Shown here piece by piece: positions 52,239 through 61,108 of a DNA stretch of 64,000 bases (positions within the stretch are counted from its first letter, which is position 1; every line of letters starts with the position of its first letter). This stretch comes from Oscillospiraceae bacterium (GTDB lineage: Bacteria > Bacillota > Clostridia > Oscillospirales > Oscillospiraceae), in NCBI GenBank assembly GCA_916988195.3, contig CAKASQ030000003.1:34659-98658 (forward strand). The letters are read 5' to 3'. The notes under the pieces were generated by a model, which made no database searches, had not been told where the DNA came from, and was given only the letters and a program-made list of their open reading frames with translations. Position numbers and translations under genes: made by a program.

Positions 52239-52293
52239 CCATAAATCCGCAGGAAATTCACAGAAAATTTACCGTTCAAAAAATACCGGATTC

Positions 52294-52322
52294 TTGTAAA
52301 ACCCCCGTCCCTGTGTTAAGAT
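52294..52322 (+). promoter_or_regulatory. Probable promoter of ftsH
   Basis: TTGTAA (52294-52299), 17 bases, TAAGAT (52317-52322). The leader contains a hairpin AAGCCGCG/CGCGGCTT near 52334-52355. Confidence 0.5.
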
Positions 52323-52384
52323 GTTCAAAACAAGCCGCGTTTCATGCGCGGCTTTGGGATTTCCCAAAGAAAGCAGGTGCCATT

Positions 52385-54373
52385 TTGAGCAACGACCCCA
52401 ACCGCCGCAAGCCGAATAAGCCGCAGCCCGGCGGTGATGACGAAAACCGGAAGGCAAGGCGGATCGTCGTCCTGATCGTCGCGGCGCTGATTGCGACGCT
52501 TCTGATCAACTCCCTGTATACCACCATCTCCAACGCCTATCTCACGGAGATCACCTATACGGAATTCAAGGAGCTTCTCTCCTCCGAGCAGATCAGCGAG
52601 GTGGAGTTCCAGTCGGACGACCGCATCGTCATTCTCACGAAGGACCAGGCCGAAAAGCCCAAGAGCCAGCAGCGGCTCTATTATACCGGCCTCATTCCCA
52701 ATCAGGACACGACCTCGCTGACCAATCAGCTCGACGCGGCAAACGTCAAATATAACCGTGACCTTCCCGAGGAGGTCAGCCCGATCGTGACGTTCCTCGT
52801 CTCGTGGGTGCTGCCGGTTGTGTTTATGTACGCGCTGTTCTCGCTTCTCATGCGCGGCATGACGAAGAAGATGGGCGGCGGCCTCGGCGGCATCGGCGAG
52901 AGCAAAGCGAAGGTCTACATGGAAAAACAGACCGGCGTGACCTTTGCGGACGTGGCCGGTCAGGACGAGGCGAAAGAATCGCTCGTCGAGATCATCGACT
53001 TCCTTCATAACCCTCAGAAATACACCGCCATCGGCGCGAAGCTCCCGAAGGGTGCGCTTTTGGTCGGCTCTCCCGGTACGGGCAAAACGCTTCTTGCAAA
53101 GGCCGTCGCGGGCGAGGCAAACGTACCGTTCTTCTCGATTTCGGGCTCTGACTTTGTGGAAATGTTCGTCGGCGTCGGCGCGAGCCGTGTGCGCGACCTC
53201 TTCCAGCAAGCCGCAAAGGTAGCTCCCGCCATCATCTTTATTGATGAAATTGACGCGATCGGCAGAACCAGAGACTCCAAGTTCGGCGGCAACGACGAGC
53301 GCGAGCAGACGTTAAACCAGCTGCTGGCCGAGATCGACGGCTTTGACTCTTCGAAGGGCGTTGTCATCCTCGCGGCCACGAACCGGCCCGAGATTCTCGA
53401 CAAGGCGCTTCTTCGCGCGGGCCGCTTCGACCGGCGCATCATTGTCGACCGGCCGAATCTACAGGGCCGGTACCAGACCCTTCGCGTCCACACAAAGAAT
53501 ATCAAGCTGGCCGAGGACGTGGACCTTCACAAAATCGCGCAGGCAACGGCGGGCGCAGTCGGAGCGGACCTGGCAAATCTCGTCAACGAAGCTGCCCTCC
53601 GCGCGGTGCGGCAGGGGCGAAAGGCCGTCAATCAGCAGGACCTTCTCGTCTCCTTTGAGGTCGTCATCGCGGGCACCGAGAAAAAGGGCACCGTGCTCAC
53701 CGACATGGAAAAGCGCATCGTCTCATATCACGAGGTCGGTCATGCGCTGGTCGCGGCGCTTCAGAAGCACACGCAGCCCGTCTCCAAGATCACCATCGTT
53801 CCGCACACCTCCGGCGCGCTCGGCTATACGATGCAGACCCCGGAGGAGGAAAAATATCTTTCCAGCCGCGAAGAGCTGCTTGTCGAGCTGCAGACGCTCC
53901 TCGGCGGACGCGCAGCAGAGCAGATCGTCTTCGGCATCGCAACGACCGGTGCGTCGAACGACATTGAGCGCGCTACCGATCTTGCCCGCAAGATGGTCAC
54001 GCAATACGGCATGAGCGAGAAGTTCGGCCTCATGGCGCTTTCCACCGTCTCCAACCAGTATCTCGACGGCAGCACCATGATGAACTGCGCCGACGAGACG
54101 GCTTTCGCCGCAGATTCCGAAATTCAGAAGCTGCTCGAGAGCTGCTACGAAAAAGCCAAGCAGATTCTCCGCGAGCACCGCGAACTTCTCGACGAGGTCG
54201 CTCTGTATCTTCTGCAGAAGGAGACCATCACCGGCGACGAGCTCATGACCTATGTGAACGCCGAGGGCAAGCGCTTAAAAGCGCCGGAGGAGCCCGAAGA
54301 ATCCGCGCCGGAAGCCAACGCCGACTCTGCTTCTGTGGAGGAAGCCGCCGGTTCTCCCGCGCAGGAGCCATAA
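52385..54373 (+). CDS. ftsH: ATP-dependent zinc metalloprotease FtsH
   Basis: A 662-residue membrane protease. Two membrane segments (about 27-48 and 134-156) flank an extracellular domain. The AAA+ domain has Walker A GSPGTGKT (228-235), Walker B IIFIDEID (283-290) and the arginine finger region RAGRFDRR. The peptidase domain has the zinc motif HEVGH (449-453). It extracts and degrades membrane and regulatory proteins. A TTG at 52385 with AGGTG upstream fits the family's N-terminus; no ATG is suitably placed. The acidic tail after residue 630 is poorly conserved. Confidence 0.96.
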   Translation: MSNDPNRRKPNKPQPGGDDENRKARRIVVLIVAALIATLLINSLYTTISNAYLTEITYTEFKELLSSEQISEVEFQSDDRIVILTKDQAEKPKSQQRLYYTGLIPNQDTTSLTNQLDAANVKYNRDLPEEVSPIVTFLVSWVLPVVFMYALFSLLMRGMTKKMGGGLGGIGESKAKVYMEKQTGVTFADVAGQDEAKESLVEIIDFLHNPQKYTAIGAKLPKGALLVGSPGTGKTLLAKAVAGEANVPFFSISGSDFVEMFVGVGASRVRDLFQQAAKVAPAIIFIDEIDAIGRTRDSKFGGNDEREQTLNQLLAEIDGFDSSKGVVILAATNRPEILDKALLRAGRFDRRIIVDRPNLQGRYQTLRVHTKNIKLAEDVDLHKIAQATAGAVGADLANLVNEAALRAVRQGRKAVNQQDLLVSFEVVIAGTEKKGTVLTDMEKRIVSYHEVGHALVAALQKHTQPVSKITIVPHTSGALGYTMQTPEEEKYLSSREELLVELQTLLGGRAAEQIVFGIATTGASNDIERATDLARKMVTQYGMSEKFGLMALSTVSNQYLDGSTMMNCADETAFAADSEIQKLLESCYEKAKQILREHRELLDEVALYLLQKETITGDELMTYVNAEGKRLKAPEEPEESAPEANADSASVEEAAGSPAQEP

Positions 54374-54390
54374 TTTCCTTTCCAGCACCC

Positions 54391-54422
54391 ATCCGCGCAG
54401 CTGTTTCGCTGCGCGGATTTTT
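54391..54422 (+). terminator. Intrinsic terminator of ftsH
   Basis: ATCCGCGCAGC pairs with GCTGCGCGGAT around TGTTTC, then four or more Ts. Confidence 0.82.
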
Positions 54423-54484
54423 CCGGAATCGCGCGCCGCATTTCCAATTTTTTGTTTTTAATAAATCCGAAGGAGGATCACTTT

Positions 54485-55360
54485 TTGCGAAATTTTCTCT
54501 TTTTAAGCGCCATGGAGCCGCTTGCATCGCAGGTAGCCGATGAATTGTCGGAAAATGCTGAGCAGACAAAATCTGCCATTGAAAAATTTTTTGATCATTT
54601 TTCTCTGCCCAAGCTGGTCTCCGCGGCTATCTTACTGGTGATATGTATTATATGCATAAAAATCATTCTGAGAGCCACCGAGAAAATGCTCAAATCATCC
54701 AAATTGGACAAGAGCTGTCACGCCTTCCTCCGTTCCTCTATTAAAATTGTGCTGGTGTTCCTCGCGATCATGCTGCTGGCCGGGACGCTGGGGGTCGACA
54801 CGTCGTCGCTGCTCGCGATTTTAAGCGTGGCAGGTCTGGCAGTCTCGCTTTCCATTCAGGACTCGCTTTCCAATCTCGCCAGCGCCGTCGTTCTTCTCAC
54901 GACGCGCCCCTTCAAGGTCGGCGATTTCATCGAGGTCAGCGGAAAATCCGGCACCGTGCGGCAGATCGGTGTGTTCCACACGCAGATCGCCACCCCAGAC
55001 AACCAGCTTGTCTACCTTCCGAACAGCCAGATCACCTCCGCGCAGATCACAAACGTCACTGGAAATGCCCTCCGGCGCATTGAAATCGTCGTGCAGGCCA
55101 GCTATGACGCAGCGCCGGATACGGTCAAAGAAGCGCTCGTCCGCGCCGCGCAGCACCCCAAGCGTGTGGATTTTGAGCCCGTCTTCGCCCGCCTCTCCGG
55201 CTATGGCGACAGCGCGATCAGCTACACGCTCCGTCTCTGGACGGCGGGCTGCGACTACTGGAACGTATATTACGATGTGCTGGAAAACATCTCGCGGGAG
55301 TTCAGCCGCTCTAACATAGAAATGACATACCCGCATATCAATGTTCATATGGGTTCGTAA
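54485..55360 (+). CDS. MscS-family mechanosensitive channel
   Basis: A 291-residue small-conductance channel. Membrane segments lie near 45-65, 85-105 and 110-135; the last forms the pore helix (LLAILSVAGLAVSLSIQ, then DSLSNLASAVVLL). The cytoplasmic beta domain contains FKVGDFIEVSGKSGTV and LVYLPNSQITSAQITN. It opens under membrane tension to release solutes after osmotic downshock. A TTG start at 54485 was chosen because AAGGAGG lies 8 bases upstream; the ATG at 54452 lies before that site. Confidence 0.93.
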   Translation: MRNFLFLSAMEPLASQVADELSENAEQTKSAIEKFFDHFSLPKLVSAAILLVICIICIKIILRATEKMLKSSKLDKSCHAFLRSSIKIVLVFLAIMLLAGTLGVDTSSLLAILSVAGLAVSLSIQDSLSNLASAVVLLTTRPFKVGDFIEVSGKSGTVRQIGVFHTQIATPDNQLVYLPNSQITSAQITNVTGNALRRIEIVVQASYDAAPDTVKEALVRAAQHPKRVDFEPVFARLSGYGDSAISYTLRLWTAGCDYWNVYYDVLENISREFSRSNIEMTYPHINVHMGS

Positions 55361-55364
55361 TTCT

Positions 55365-55400
55365 AACTGCCTTCGGCTGGAAGCTGCCGAGGGCAGTTTT
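55365..55400 (+). terminator. Intrinsic terminator of the mscS gene
   Basis: AACTGCCTTCGGC pairs with GCCGAGGGCAGTT around TGGAAGCT-type loop sequence, then TTTT. Confidence 0.75.
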
Positions 55401-55491
55401 CTTTGATTTTTGGCGAGTATTATATCATTTTTCTTAAAAAGGCTTCCAAATAATACATTAAGAAAATATCGATAAAACCGCACTGCTTCGG

Positions 55492-55520
55492 TTGACAATC
55501 TTCGTGCAACTTGTTAGAAT
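55492..55520 (+). promoter_or_regulatory. Promoter of the cooS-cooC-acsB cluster
   Basis: TTGACA (55492-55497), 17 bases, TAGAAT (55515-55520). Confidence 0.75.
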
Positions 55521-55683
55521 AGGATCAAGCTGTAATGGGCGGACTCTGCCGTCTGGTTTCCGGCATTGCCTGTTCGCTCGGTCCTGTTCTCCCCGGACAG
55601 ACCGTTTTTCCCCAGCGCCCGTTTTGCGCCTCAGCAATCCGGGCACGCCGTTAGAACATAAAAATTAGGAGGAGACATCATCG

Positions 55684-57585
55684 ATGGATTGGGATCGCTT
55701 AATCACTATTGAACAGATGGAAGAAGCGACCAACACCTTGCTTGAAACCGGCAAGAAGGTTGGCGCGGATTCCTGGCAGCAGCGTGTGAAAAACCAGACG
55801 CCGCACTGCGGCTTTGGCGAAGCCGGTACTTGCTGCCGTATTTGCTCCATGGGCCCCTGCCGTATCACCCCAAAGGCTCCGCGCGGCATCTGCGGCTGCG
55901 ACGTTCACGGTATCGTCGGCCGTAACTACCTGCGCTTCACCGCCGGCGGCTCAGCAACGCACTCCGACCATGGCCGTCAGATCTGCCACACCCTGTATCA
56001 GACAAAAGAGGGCGGTGCATATCAGGTCAAGGACCCCGAAAAGCTGAAGAGAATCGCAAAGGAATGGGACATCGAAACCGAAGGCAAGGACATCTACACT
56101 CTGGCGCACGAAGTTGCCGAGGTCGGCCTGATGGAATACGGCAAGCCTTTCGGCGTCCAGCGCTACCTGAAGCGTGCTCCCGAGCACACACAGGAGTTGT
56201 GGCACAAAGCCGGCATTGAGCCGCGTGCGATTGACCGTGAGGTTTCGCAGTCGCTGCACATGACCCATATGGGATGTTCTTCGCTTCCCGAGGCACTCAT
56301 CAAGCAGTCCCTGCGCGCAGGCCTGTCCGACGGCTGGGGCGGCTCCATGATGGGCACCGAGTTCTCCGACATTCTGTTCGGCACCCCGAAGCCCGTTGAC
56401 ACCACTGCCAACATCGGTGTTATGGAAAAGGACATGGTCAACATCATTGTCCACGGCCATGACCCCTCTTTGTCCGAAATGATCGTCTTCTATGCGCAGG
56501 ATCCCGAAATGATCGCGCTTGCCAAGGAAAACGGCGCAAAGGGCATCAACATCGCGGGCGTCTGCTGCACCGGCAACGAAGTTGCCATGCGTCAGGGCAT
56601 TCCGATGGCCGGTAACTTCCTGCAGCAGGAAAACGTCGTTCTGACGGGCGCATGTGAAGCCATCGTCGTCGACGTGCAGTGTATCTTCCCCGCGCTTGGT
56701 CCGCTTTCCAAGTGCTTCCACACCAAGTTCGTCACCACCTCTCCCATCGCCCGTATGCCGGACAGCGACTACATCGAGTTCCACGAGGAAACCGCCGCTG
56801 AAAACGCAAAGGCAATCGTGAAGATGGCTGTTGAGAACTTTAAGAACCGCAACCAGGACCTCGTCAACATTCCGCAGCTCAAGACCAACGCCCGTGTCGG
56901 CTACTCGGTCGAGGCCATCAAGAAGGAACTCGACGGTGTCTGCAACTCCCATGTTGACGCGCTCGGCACGCTGAAGCCTCTGGCTGACGTTGTCAAGGCA
57001 GGCGTTCTCCGCGGCGCTGTCGCGATGGTAGGCTGCAACAACCCCAAGGTCCGCCCCGATACCGCGCACATCGAGCTCATGAAGAAGCTCCTCAAGAACG
57101 ATATCATCGTCATCGTCTCCGGCTGCTCGGCGCAGGCTGCTGCGAAGGCAGGCCTCATGAACCTCGAGGCTGCCGAGTACTGCGGCGAAGGCCTCAAGCG
57201 CGTCTGCAAGCTGGTCGGTATTCCCCCGATCCTGCACATGGGCTCCTGCGTTGATATTTCCCGTATGATGATCCTGGCTGCCGACCTCGCGAAGGACTGG
57301 GGCATCAACATTTCTCAGATTCCGCTCTGCGGCTGCGCACCGGAATGGATGTCTGAAAAAGCCGTCTCCATCGGCAACTACGTCGTGGCGACCGGCATCG
57401 AGACCTACCTCGGCGTCGACCCGTACTCCAAGGGCTCGAGCGAAATCACCGCACTTCTCCAGGGTACCGAAGGCGGCTGCCAGGAGTGGGTCGAGGCGCA
57501 CTTCGTTGTCGAAAAGGATATCGAGAAGCTGGGCGACCGCATGATTGAGTCCATCGAAGCCAAGCGTGCGGCTCTGGGCATCTGA
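55684..57585 (+). CDS. cooS: Anaerobic carbon-monoxide dehydrogenase, catalytic subunit
   Basis: A 633-residue nickel-iron enzyme that interconverts CO and CO2. All cluster ligands expected by comparison with characterised CODHs can be placed: Cys 42 and 50 (D-cluster between subunits), Cys 51, 54, 59 and 70/72 (B-cluster), and for the Ni-Fe C-cluster His 257/259 in VHGHDPS, Cys 294/295, 333, 451, 481 and 522. AGGAGGAG precedes the ATG. Placement with cooC and acsB shows it feeds CO to acetyl-CoA synthase in the Wood-Ljungdahl pathway. Codons are strongly biased, consistent with high expression. Confidence 0.97.
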   Translation: MDWDRLITIEQMEEATNTLLETGKKVGADSWQQRVKNQTPHCGFGEAGTCCRICSMGPCRITPKAPRGICGCDVHGIVGRNYLRFTAGGSATHSDHGRQICHTLYQTKEGGAYQVKDPEKLKRIAKEWDIETEGKDIYTLAHEVAEVGLMEYGKPFGVQRYLKRAPEHTQELWHKAGIEPRAIDREVSQSLHMTHMGCSSLPEALIKQSLRAGLSDGWGGSMMGTEFSDILFGTPKPVDTTANIGVMEKDMVNIIVHGHDPSLSEMIVFYAQDPEMIALAKENGAKGINIAGVCCTGNEVAMRQGIPMAGNFLQQENVVLTGACEAIVVDVQCIFPALGPLSKCFHTKFVTTSPIARMPDSDYIEFHEETAAENAKAIVKMAVENFKNRNQDLVNIPQLKTNARVGYSVEAIKKELDGVCNSHVDALGTLKPLADVVKAGVLRGAVAMVGCNNPKVRPDTAHIELMKKLLKNDIIVIVSGCSAQAAAKAGLMNLEAAEYCGEGLKRVCKLVGIPPILHMGSCVDISRMMILAADLAKDWGINISQIPLCGCAPEWMSEKAVSIGNYVVATGIETYLGVDPYSKGSSEITALLQGTEGGCQEWVEAHFVVEKDIEKLGDRMIESIEAKRAALGI

Positions 57586-57616
57586 TACATTTTAGAGTTT
57601 AGAAGGTCTTTAACAT

Positions 57617-58381
57617 ATGAAAGTAGCGATTACCGGCAAGGGCGGCGTCGGCAAGACCACGCTCTCGTCCACACTGGCAAGGCTTTACGCCGACGAAGGC
57701 AGAACCGTTCTCGCCGCCGACGTTGACCCGGATGCAAATTTGGGTCTTGCGCTCGGCCTGACGGAAGAAGAGGTCAATGCCATCGTCCCGGTCTCCAAAA
57801 TGAAGCAGCTCGCCAAGGAGCGCACCGGCGCAAACGACCAGAACAGCTTCTATAAGCTCAACCCCGAGGTCTCCGACCTCCCCGAAAAGCTCGCCAAGGA
57901 TATCAACGGTGTCAAGCTTCTCGTCATGGGTACGGTCGATACCGGCGGAACCGGCTGCGTCTGCCCCGAGCACGTGATGCTCAAGGCGATTTTGTCCAAC
58001 CTCGTCTTCCGCAAGGACGATGTGGTCATCATGGACATGGAGGCAGGTCTCGAGCACCTCGGCCGCGGCACGGCGAGCATGATGGATCAGTTCATCGTCG
58101 TCATCGAGCCCGGCGCAAGAAGCGTGCAGACCTACGAGCGCATCAAGTCCCTTGCAAAGGACATCGGCATCACCAAGGTGCGCGTTGTGGCCAACAAAAT
58201 CCGCGACGACTCCGACCGTGCGTTCATCCGCAGCCGCATTCCGGCGGACGACCTGCTCGGCTTTATCAGCTACAACTCCGACGTCATCGACGCCGACCGC
58301 AAAGGCCTTTCTCCCTACGATTGCAGCCCGCAGGCGCTGGAAGAAATCCGCGCCATCAAGGCAAGAATCGACCAAGAATGA
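57617..58381 (+). CDS. cooC: CODH nickel-insertion ATPase CooC
   Basis: A 254-residue MinD/ArsA-type ATPase. The deviant P-loop is GKGGVGKTT (7-15), and the metal-binding CVC motif (Cys 114 and 116, in GTGCVCPEH) marks the CooC/AcsF family. Switch sequences DVDPDANLG and DMEAGLEHLGRGT are present. As a dimer it loads nickel into CODH, or into acetyl-CoA synthase in the case of AcsF. It lies 31 bases after cooS and 24 before acsB, in the same transcript. Confidence 0.95.
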   Translation: MKVAITGKGGVGKTTLSSTLARLYADEGRTVLAADVDPDANLGLALGLTEEEVNAIVPVSKMKQLAKERTGANDQNSFYKLNPEVSDLPEKLAKDINGVKLLVMGTVDTGGTGCVCPEHVMLKAILSNLVFRKDDVVIMDMEAGLEHLGRGTASMMDQFIVVIEPGARSVQTYERIKSLAKDIGITKVRVVANKIRDDSDRAFIRSRIPADDLLGFISYNSDVIDADRKGLSPYDCSPQALEEIRAIKARIDQE

Positions 58382-58405
58382 ATCTGAAAGGAATGAATAA
58401 CAACA

Positions 58406-60547
58406 ATGAAGACATTGTTTGAACGCGTCTTCAACGGCTCTGACCAGATGTTCGCCAAGGCCGAAGAAGAAGTTAACAAGATTGCTGCTGAAGTCGGCCG
58501 CGACGCTCCCTTGGCCATGCCCTCGACCGCTTACTGCCTGGCATGTATCTATGCCTACATCGGCAAGAAGGTCACCACCGTCGGCGAACTGCAGGACACC
58601 CTGGCCGACGTGAAGGCCATGATGCTCCGCGAGCCGCGCACCAACTCCATCTTCCAGTCCGGCGTTGCTACCGCCATCGCCGCTGAAATGATCGAGGCCT
58701 GCAAGTATGTCAAGACCGACGCTCCGTATGAAGGCACCGCATATCACGGCCACTTCGTCGACGCGGAAGTCCGTGAGCTCGGTGTTCCTCTGGTCACCGG
58801 CGACATCCCCGGCTTCGTCGTCATCATCGGGCCGGCTCCCTCCACCGAAGAAGCGATTGAGACCATCAAGGGCTATCAGTCCCGCGGTATCTTCGTCTTC
58901 CTGATCGGCGGCATCATCGAGCAGGCTGTTGAGGCAGGCCTTTCCATGGGCTTCCCCGTTCGTGTCGTCCCCGTCGGCGAAGAGATCTGGTCTGTGGGCC
59001 ACGTCATCTCCCTCGTCGTCCGCGCTGCCATGATCTTCGGCAACGTCCAGCCCGGCGACTGCGACGGCTTCCACAAGTACACCTTCGACCGCATCAACGC
59101 GTTTGTCAACGCCTATAAGCCCGTTCCCGACATCACCGTCGCCTGCGGCGCCGGCGCCATCAAGCTCGGCTTCCCGGTCATCACCAACGACCACGACGAT
59201 ATGTGGGCAGTTCCGAAGTCCCTCATCATCTATGATGATACCAAGGACTGGATCGACACCTCCATCGAAGCGCGCGGCATCAAGCTGAAGATCACGAAGA
59301 TCGACATCCCCGTCTCCTTCTCCTCCGCATTCGAAGGCGAAATCATCCGTAAGGGCGATATGCAGATCGAAGTCGACGGCTCCCGCAAGGACTGCTTCGA
59401 GCTCGTTTCCACCAAGGAAGCTTCCGAGGTTGAGGACCACAAGATCGAGGTCGTCGGCCCCGAGATCGACGAGTTCCCGGCTGGCTCCAAGATTTCTCTG
59501 AGCTACACGGTCGAGGTTGCCGGCAAGTCCATGCAGCCCGACTTCGAGCCCGTCTTCGAGCGTAAGATCCATCAGTTCCTCAACTGCGTGGAAGGCGTTA
59601 TGCACACCGGTCAGCGCGACATGATCCGTATCCGTATCAGCAAGGCTGACTACGAGGCAGGCTTCAAGTTCAAGCACATCGGCGAGGTCCTGTACGCCAA
59701 GATCAAGTCCGAGTTCGACACCGTTGTCGATAAGTGCCAGGTCAAGATCGTTGTCGGCGACGAGGCCAACGCAGAGCTCCGCAAGCACGCGAACGAGATC
59801 TTCGACAAGCGCGACGAGCGCCTGAAGTCCATGACCGACGAATCCGTGCCTGTCTTCTATTCCTGCATCATGTGCCAGGCGTTCTCCCCGAGCCACGTGT
59901 GCATCGTCACCCCTGAACGTCTCGGCCTCTGCGGCGCTGTGTCGTGGCTGGACGCGAAGGCAACCAACGAGCTCGACCCGCAGGGTCCGTGCCAGGTCGT
60001 CACCAAGGAGCGCTGCATTGACGAGCGCACCGGCCGCTACGAAGACGTTGACGAGGCTGTCGCCGAGTACTCCCACGGCGCGCTGGAGCATGTCACGCTG
60101 TACTCCCTGCTCGAGGACCCGATGACCTCCTGCGGCTGCTTCGAGTGCATCTGCGGCATCGAACCTGTCTCCATGGGCGTCGTCATCACCTGCCGTGAAT
60201 TCGCCGGCATGACCCCGCTCGGCATGACCTTCTCCGAAATGGCCTCCATGACCGGCGGCGGCGTACAGACTCCGGGCTTCATGGGCCACGGCAAGCACTA
60301 CATCGCCTCCCATAAGTTCCTGAAGGCCGAAGGCGGTCTGGGCCGTCTGGTCTGGCTGCCGAAGGATCTGAAGGATCAGATTCGCGACAAGATGAACGAG
60401 ACCGCCAAGGACCTGTACGGCATTGAGAACTTTGCCGACATGGTCGCTGACGAGACCACCTGCGCTTCGGGCGATCCCGAAGAGCTGCTGAACTTCCTGA
60501 CTGAGAAGGGTCACCCCGTCCTCAGCATGGAGCCGTTCGACATGTAA
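58406..60547 (+). CDS. acsB: CO-methylating acetyl-CoA synthase
   Basis: A 713-residue enzyme that joins CO, a methyl group and coenzyme A into acetyl-CoA. The A-cluster cysteines are Cys 487, 490, 499 and 509, with the distal-nickel Cys-Gly-Cys at 576-578. The gaps (3, 9, 10 and 67) match those of Moorella ACS (506, 509, 518, 528, 595). The N-terminal domain that contacts CODH (about 1-310) is present. The corrinoid protein, methyltransferase and folate genes are not in this window. AAAGG-type sites precede the ATG. Confidence 0.97.
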   Translation: MKTLFERVFNGSDQMFAKAEEEVNKIAAEVGRDAPLAMPSTAYCLACIYAYIGKKVTTVGELQDTLADVKAMMLREPRTNSIFQSGVATAIAAEMIEACKYVKTDAPYEGTAYHGHFVDAEVRELGVPLVTGDIPGFVVIIGPAPSTEEAIETIKGYQSRGIFVFLIGGIIEQAVEAGLSMGFPVRVVPVGEEIWSVGHVISLVVRAAMIFGNVQPGDCDGFHKYTFDRINAFVNAYKPVPDITVACGAGAIKLGFPVITNDHDDMWAVPKSLIIYDDTKDWIDTSIEARGIKLKITKIDIPVSFSSAFEGEIIRKGDMQIEVDGSRKDCFELVSTKEASEVEDHKIEVVGPEIDEFPAGSKISLSYTVEVAGKSMQPDFEPVFERKIHQFLNCVEGVMHTGQRDMIRIRISKADYEAGFKFKHIGEVLYAKIKSEFDTVVDKCQVKIVVGDEANAELRKHANEIFDKRDERLKSMTDESVPVFYSCIMCQAFSPSHVCIVTPERLGLCGAVSWLDAKATNELDPQGPCQVVTKERCIDERTGRYEDVDEAVAEYSHGALEHVTLYSLLEDPMTSCGCFECICGIEPVSMGVVITCREFAGMTPLGMTFSEMASMTGGGVQTPGFMGHGKHYIASHKFLKAEGGLGRLVWLPKDLKDQIRDKMNETAKDLYGIENFADMVADETTCASGDPEELLNFLTEKGHPVLSMEPFDM

Positions 60548-60557
60548 GAACTACCCC

Positions 60558-60590
60558 GCCCCTCCGGAAGCTCGCTTCCGGAGGGGCTTT
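60558..60590 (+). terminator. Intrinsic terminator of the CODH/ACS cluster
   Basis: GCCCCTCCGGAAG pairs with CTTCCGGAGGGGC around CTCG, then TTTCTTC. Confidence 0.85.
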
Positions 60591-60637
60591 CTTCATGCAT
60601 ATCCTCGATTCCTTTTTCCAAAAGCACCTTGCAACGC

Positions 60638-60673
60638 CGCCCGGCAGAAATTCTTAAGATTTTCTGTCGGGCG
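60638..60673. repeat. Inverted repeat upstream of the GntR promoter
   Basis: CGCCCGGCAGAAA pairs with TTTCTGTCGGGCG (one mismatch) around 10 bases. The right arm abuts the -35 of the following promoter. It may be an operator or an extra terminator remnant. Confidence 0.5.
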
Positions 60674-60702
60674 TTGACTTTTATTCCTCCGTGTGCTATA
60701 AG
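60674..60702 (+). promoter_or_regulatory. Promoter of the GntR/ABC operon
   Basis: TTGACT (60674-60679), 17 bases, TATAAG (60697-60702). Confidence 0.75.
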
Positions 60703-60723
60703 TGTACTAGAACAAATAGTACA
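60703..60723. promoter_or_regulatory. YtrA/GntR operator
   Basis: TGTACTA and TAGTACA flank 7 bases, a perfect inverted repeat directly downstream of the -10. A bound GntR dimer would block transcription, giving autoregulation of the operon. Confidence 0.75.
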
Positions 60724-60742
60724 GTTAAGGAGGGAGGTTCCC

Positions 60743-61108
60743 ATGCTGCATCTGGACTACCGCGACCCGCGGCCGATTTACGAGCAGATCCGGCAGGAGT
60801 TCATGCGCCTGATTCTCTCCGGCGCGATCGCCCCGGGCGAAAAGCTGCCGTCCGTGCGCGATCTGGCCGGAACGCTTTCCATCAACCCAAACACCATCCA
60901 GCGCGCCTACCGTGAGCTGGAAGCGGCCGGCTACCTCATCAGTGTCCCCGGCAAGGGTTCGTTTGCCGCCGAGTCAAGCCCCCTGCAGGCGCAGAAAAAG
61001 CAGGAGCTCCTCGCGCAGATCCGCTCCCTTGCCCGGGAGGCTATCGTGCTCGGTGCGACGAGAGACGAGCTGCTCGCGCAGCTGGACGCAAAGGAGGAAG
61101 AAGCATGA
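60743..61108 (+). CDS. YtrA-subfamily GntR transcriptional regulator
   Basis: A 121-residue repressor. Residues 1-75 are the GntR winged helix (IYEQIRQEFMRLILSGAIAP, SVRDLAGTLSINPNTIQRAY). The short helical C-terminus (about 80-121) serves dimerisation, as in YtrA, and lacks a large effector domain. ATG at 60743 follows GGAGGGAGG. Its stop overlaps the ABC ATPase start by four bases (ATGA), so regulator and transporter are one operon, as in Bacillus ytr genes that respond to cell-wall antibiotics. Confidence 0.93.
   Translation: MLHLDYRDPRPIYEQIRQEFMRLILSGAIAPGEKLPSVRDLAGTLSINPNTIQRAYRELEAAGYLISVPGKGSFAAESSPLQAQKKQELLAQIRSLAREAIVLGATRDELLAQLDAKEEEA

Larger units (their letters stand above)
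55361..55683. other. Intergenic region and long leader before cooS
   Basis: The 323-base gap holds the mscS terminator, a strong promoter and a leader of about 155 bases with a hairpin near 55578-55608 (CGGT-CTGT pairing with ACAG-ACCG). No gene is seen. Confidence 0.7.

Noticed and set aside
55521..55683. cooS leader as a known nickel/cobalt riboswitch
   Set aside because: I could not find the conserved four-way-junction sequence of that class by eye.
55951..57501. Minus-strand open frame opposite cooS
   Set aside because: Shadow of cooS; no motif and no ribosome site.
57599..60514. Very long open frame (about 970 codons) on the minus strand opposite cooC and acsB
   Set aside because: It is antisense to two genes with every expected catalytic residue. 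Its protein is a low-complexity Val/Asp/Gly/Leu mix typical of shadows of GC-rich codon-biased genes.
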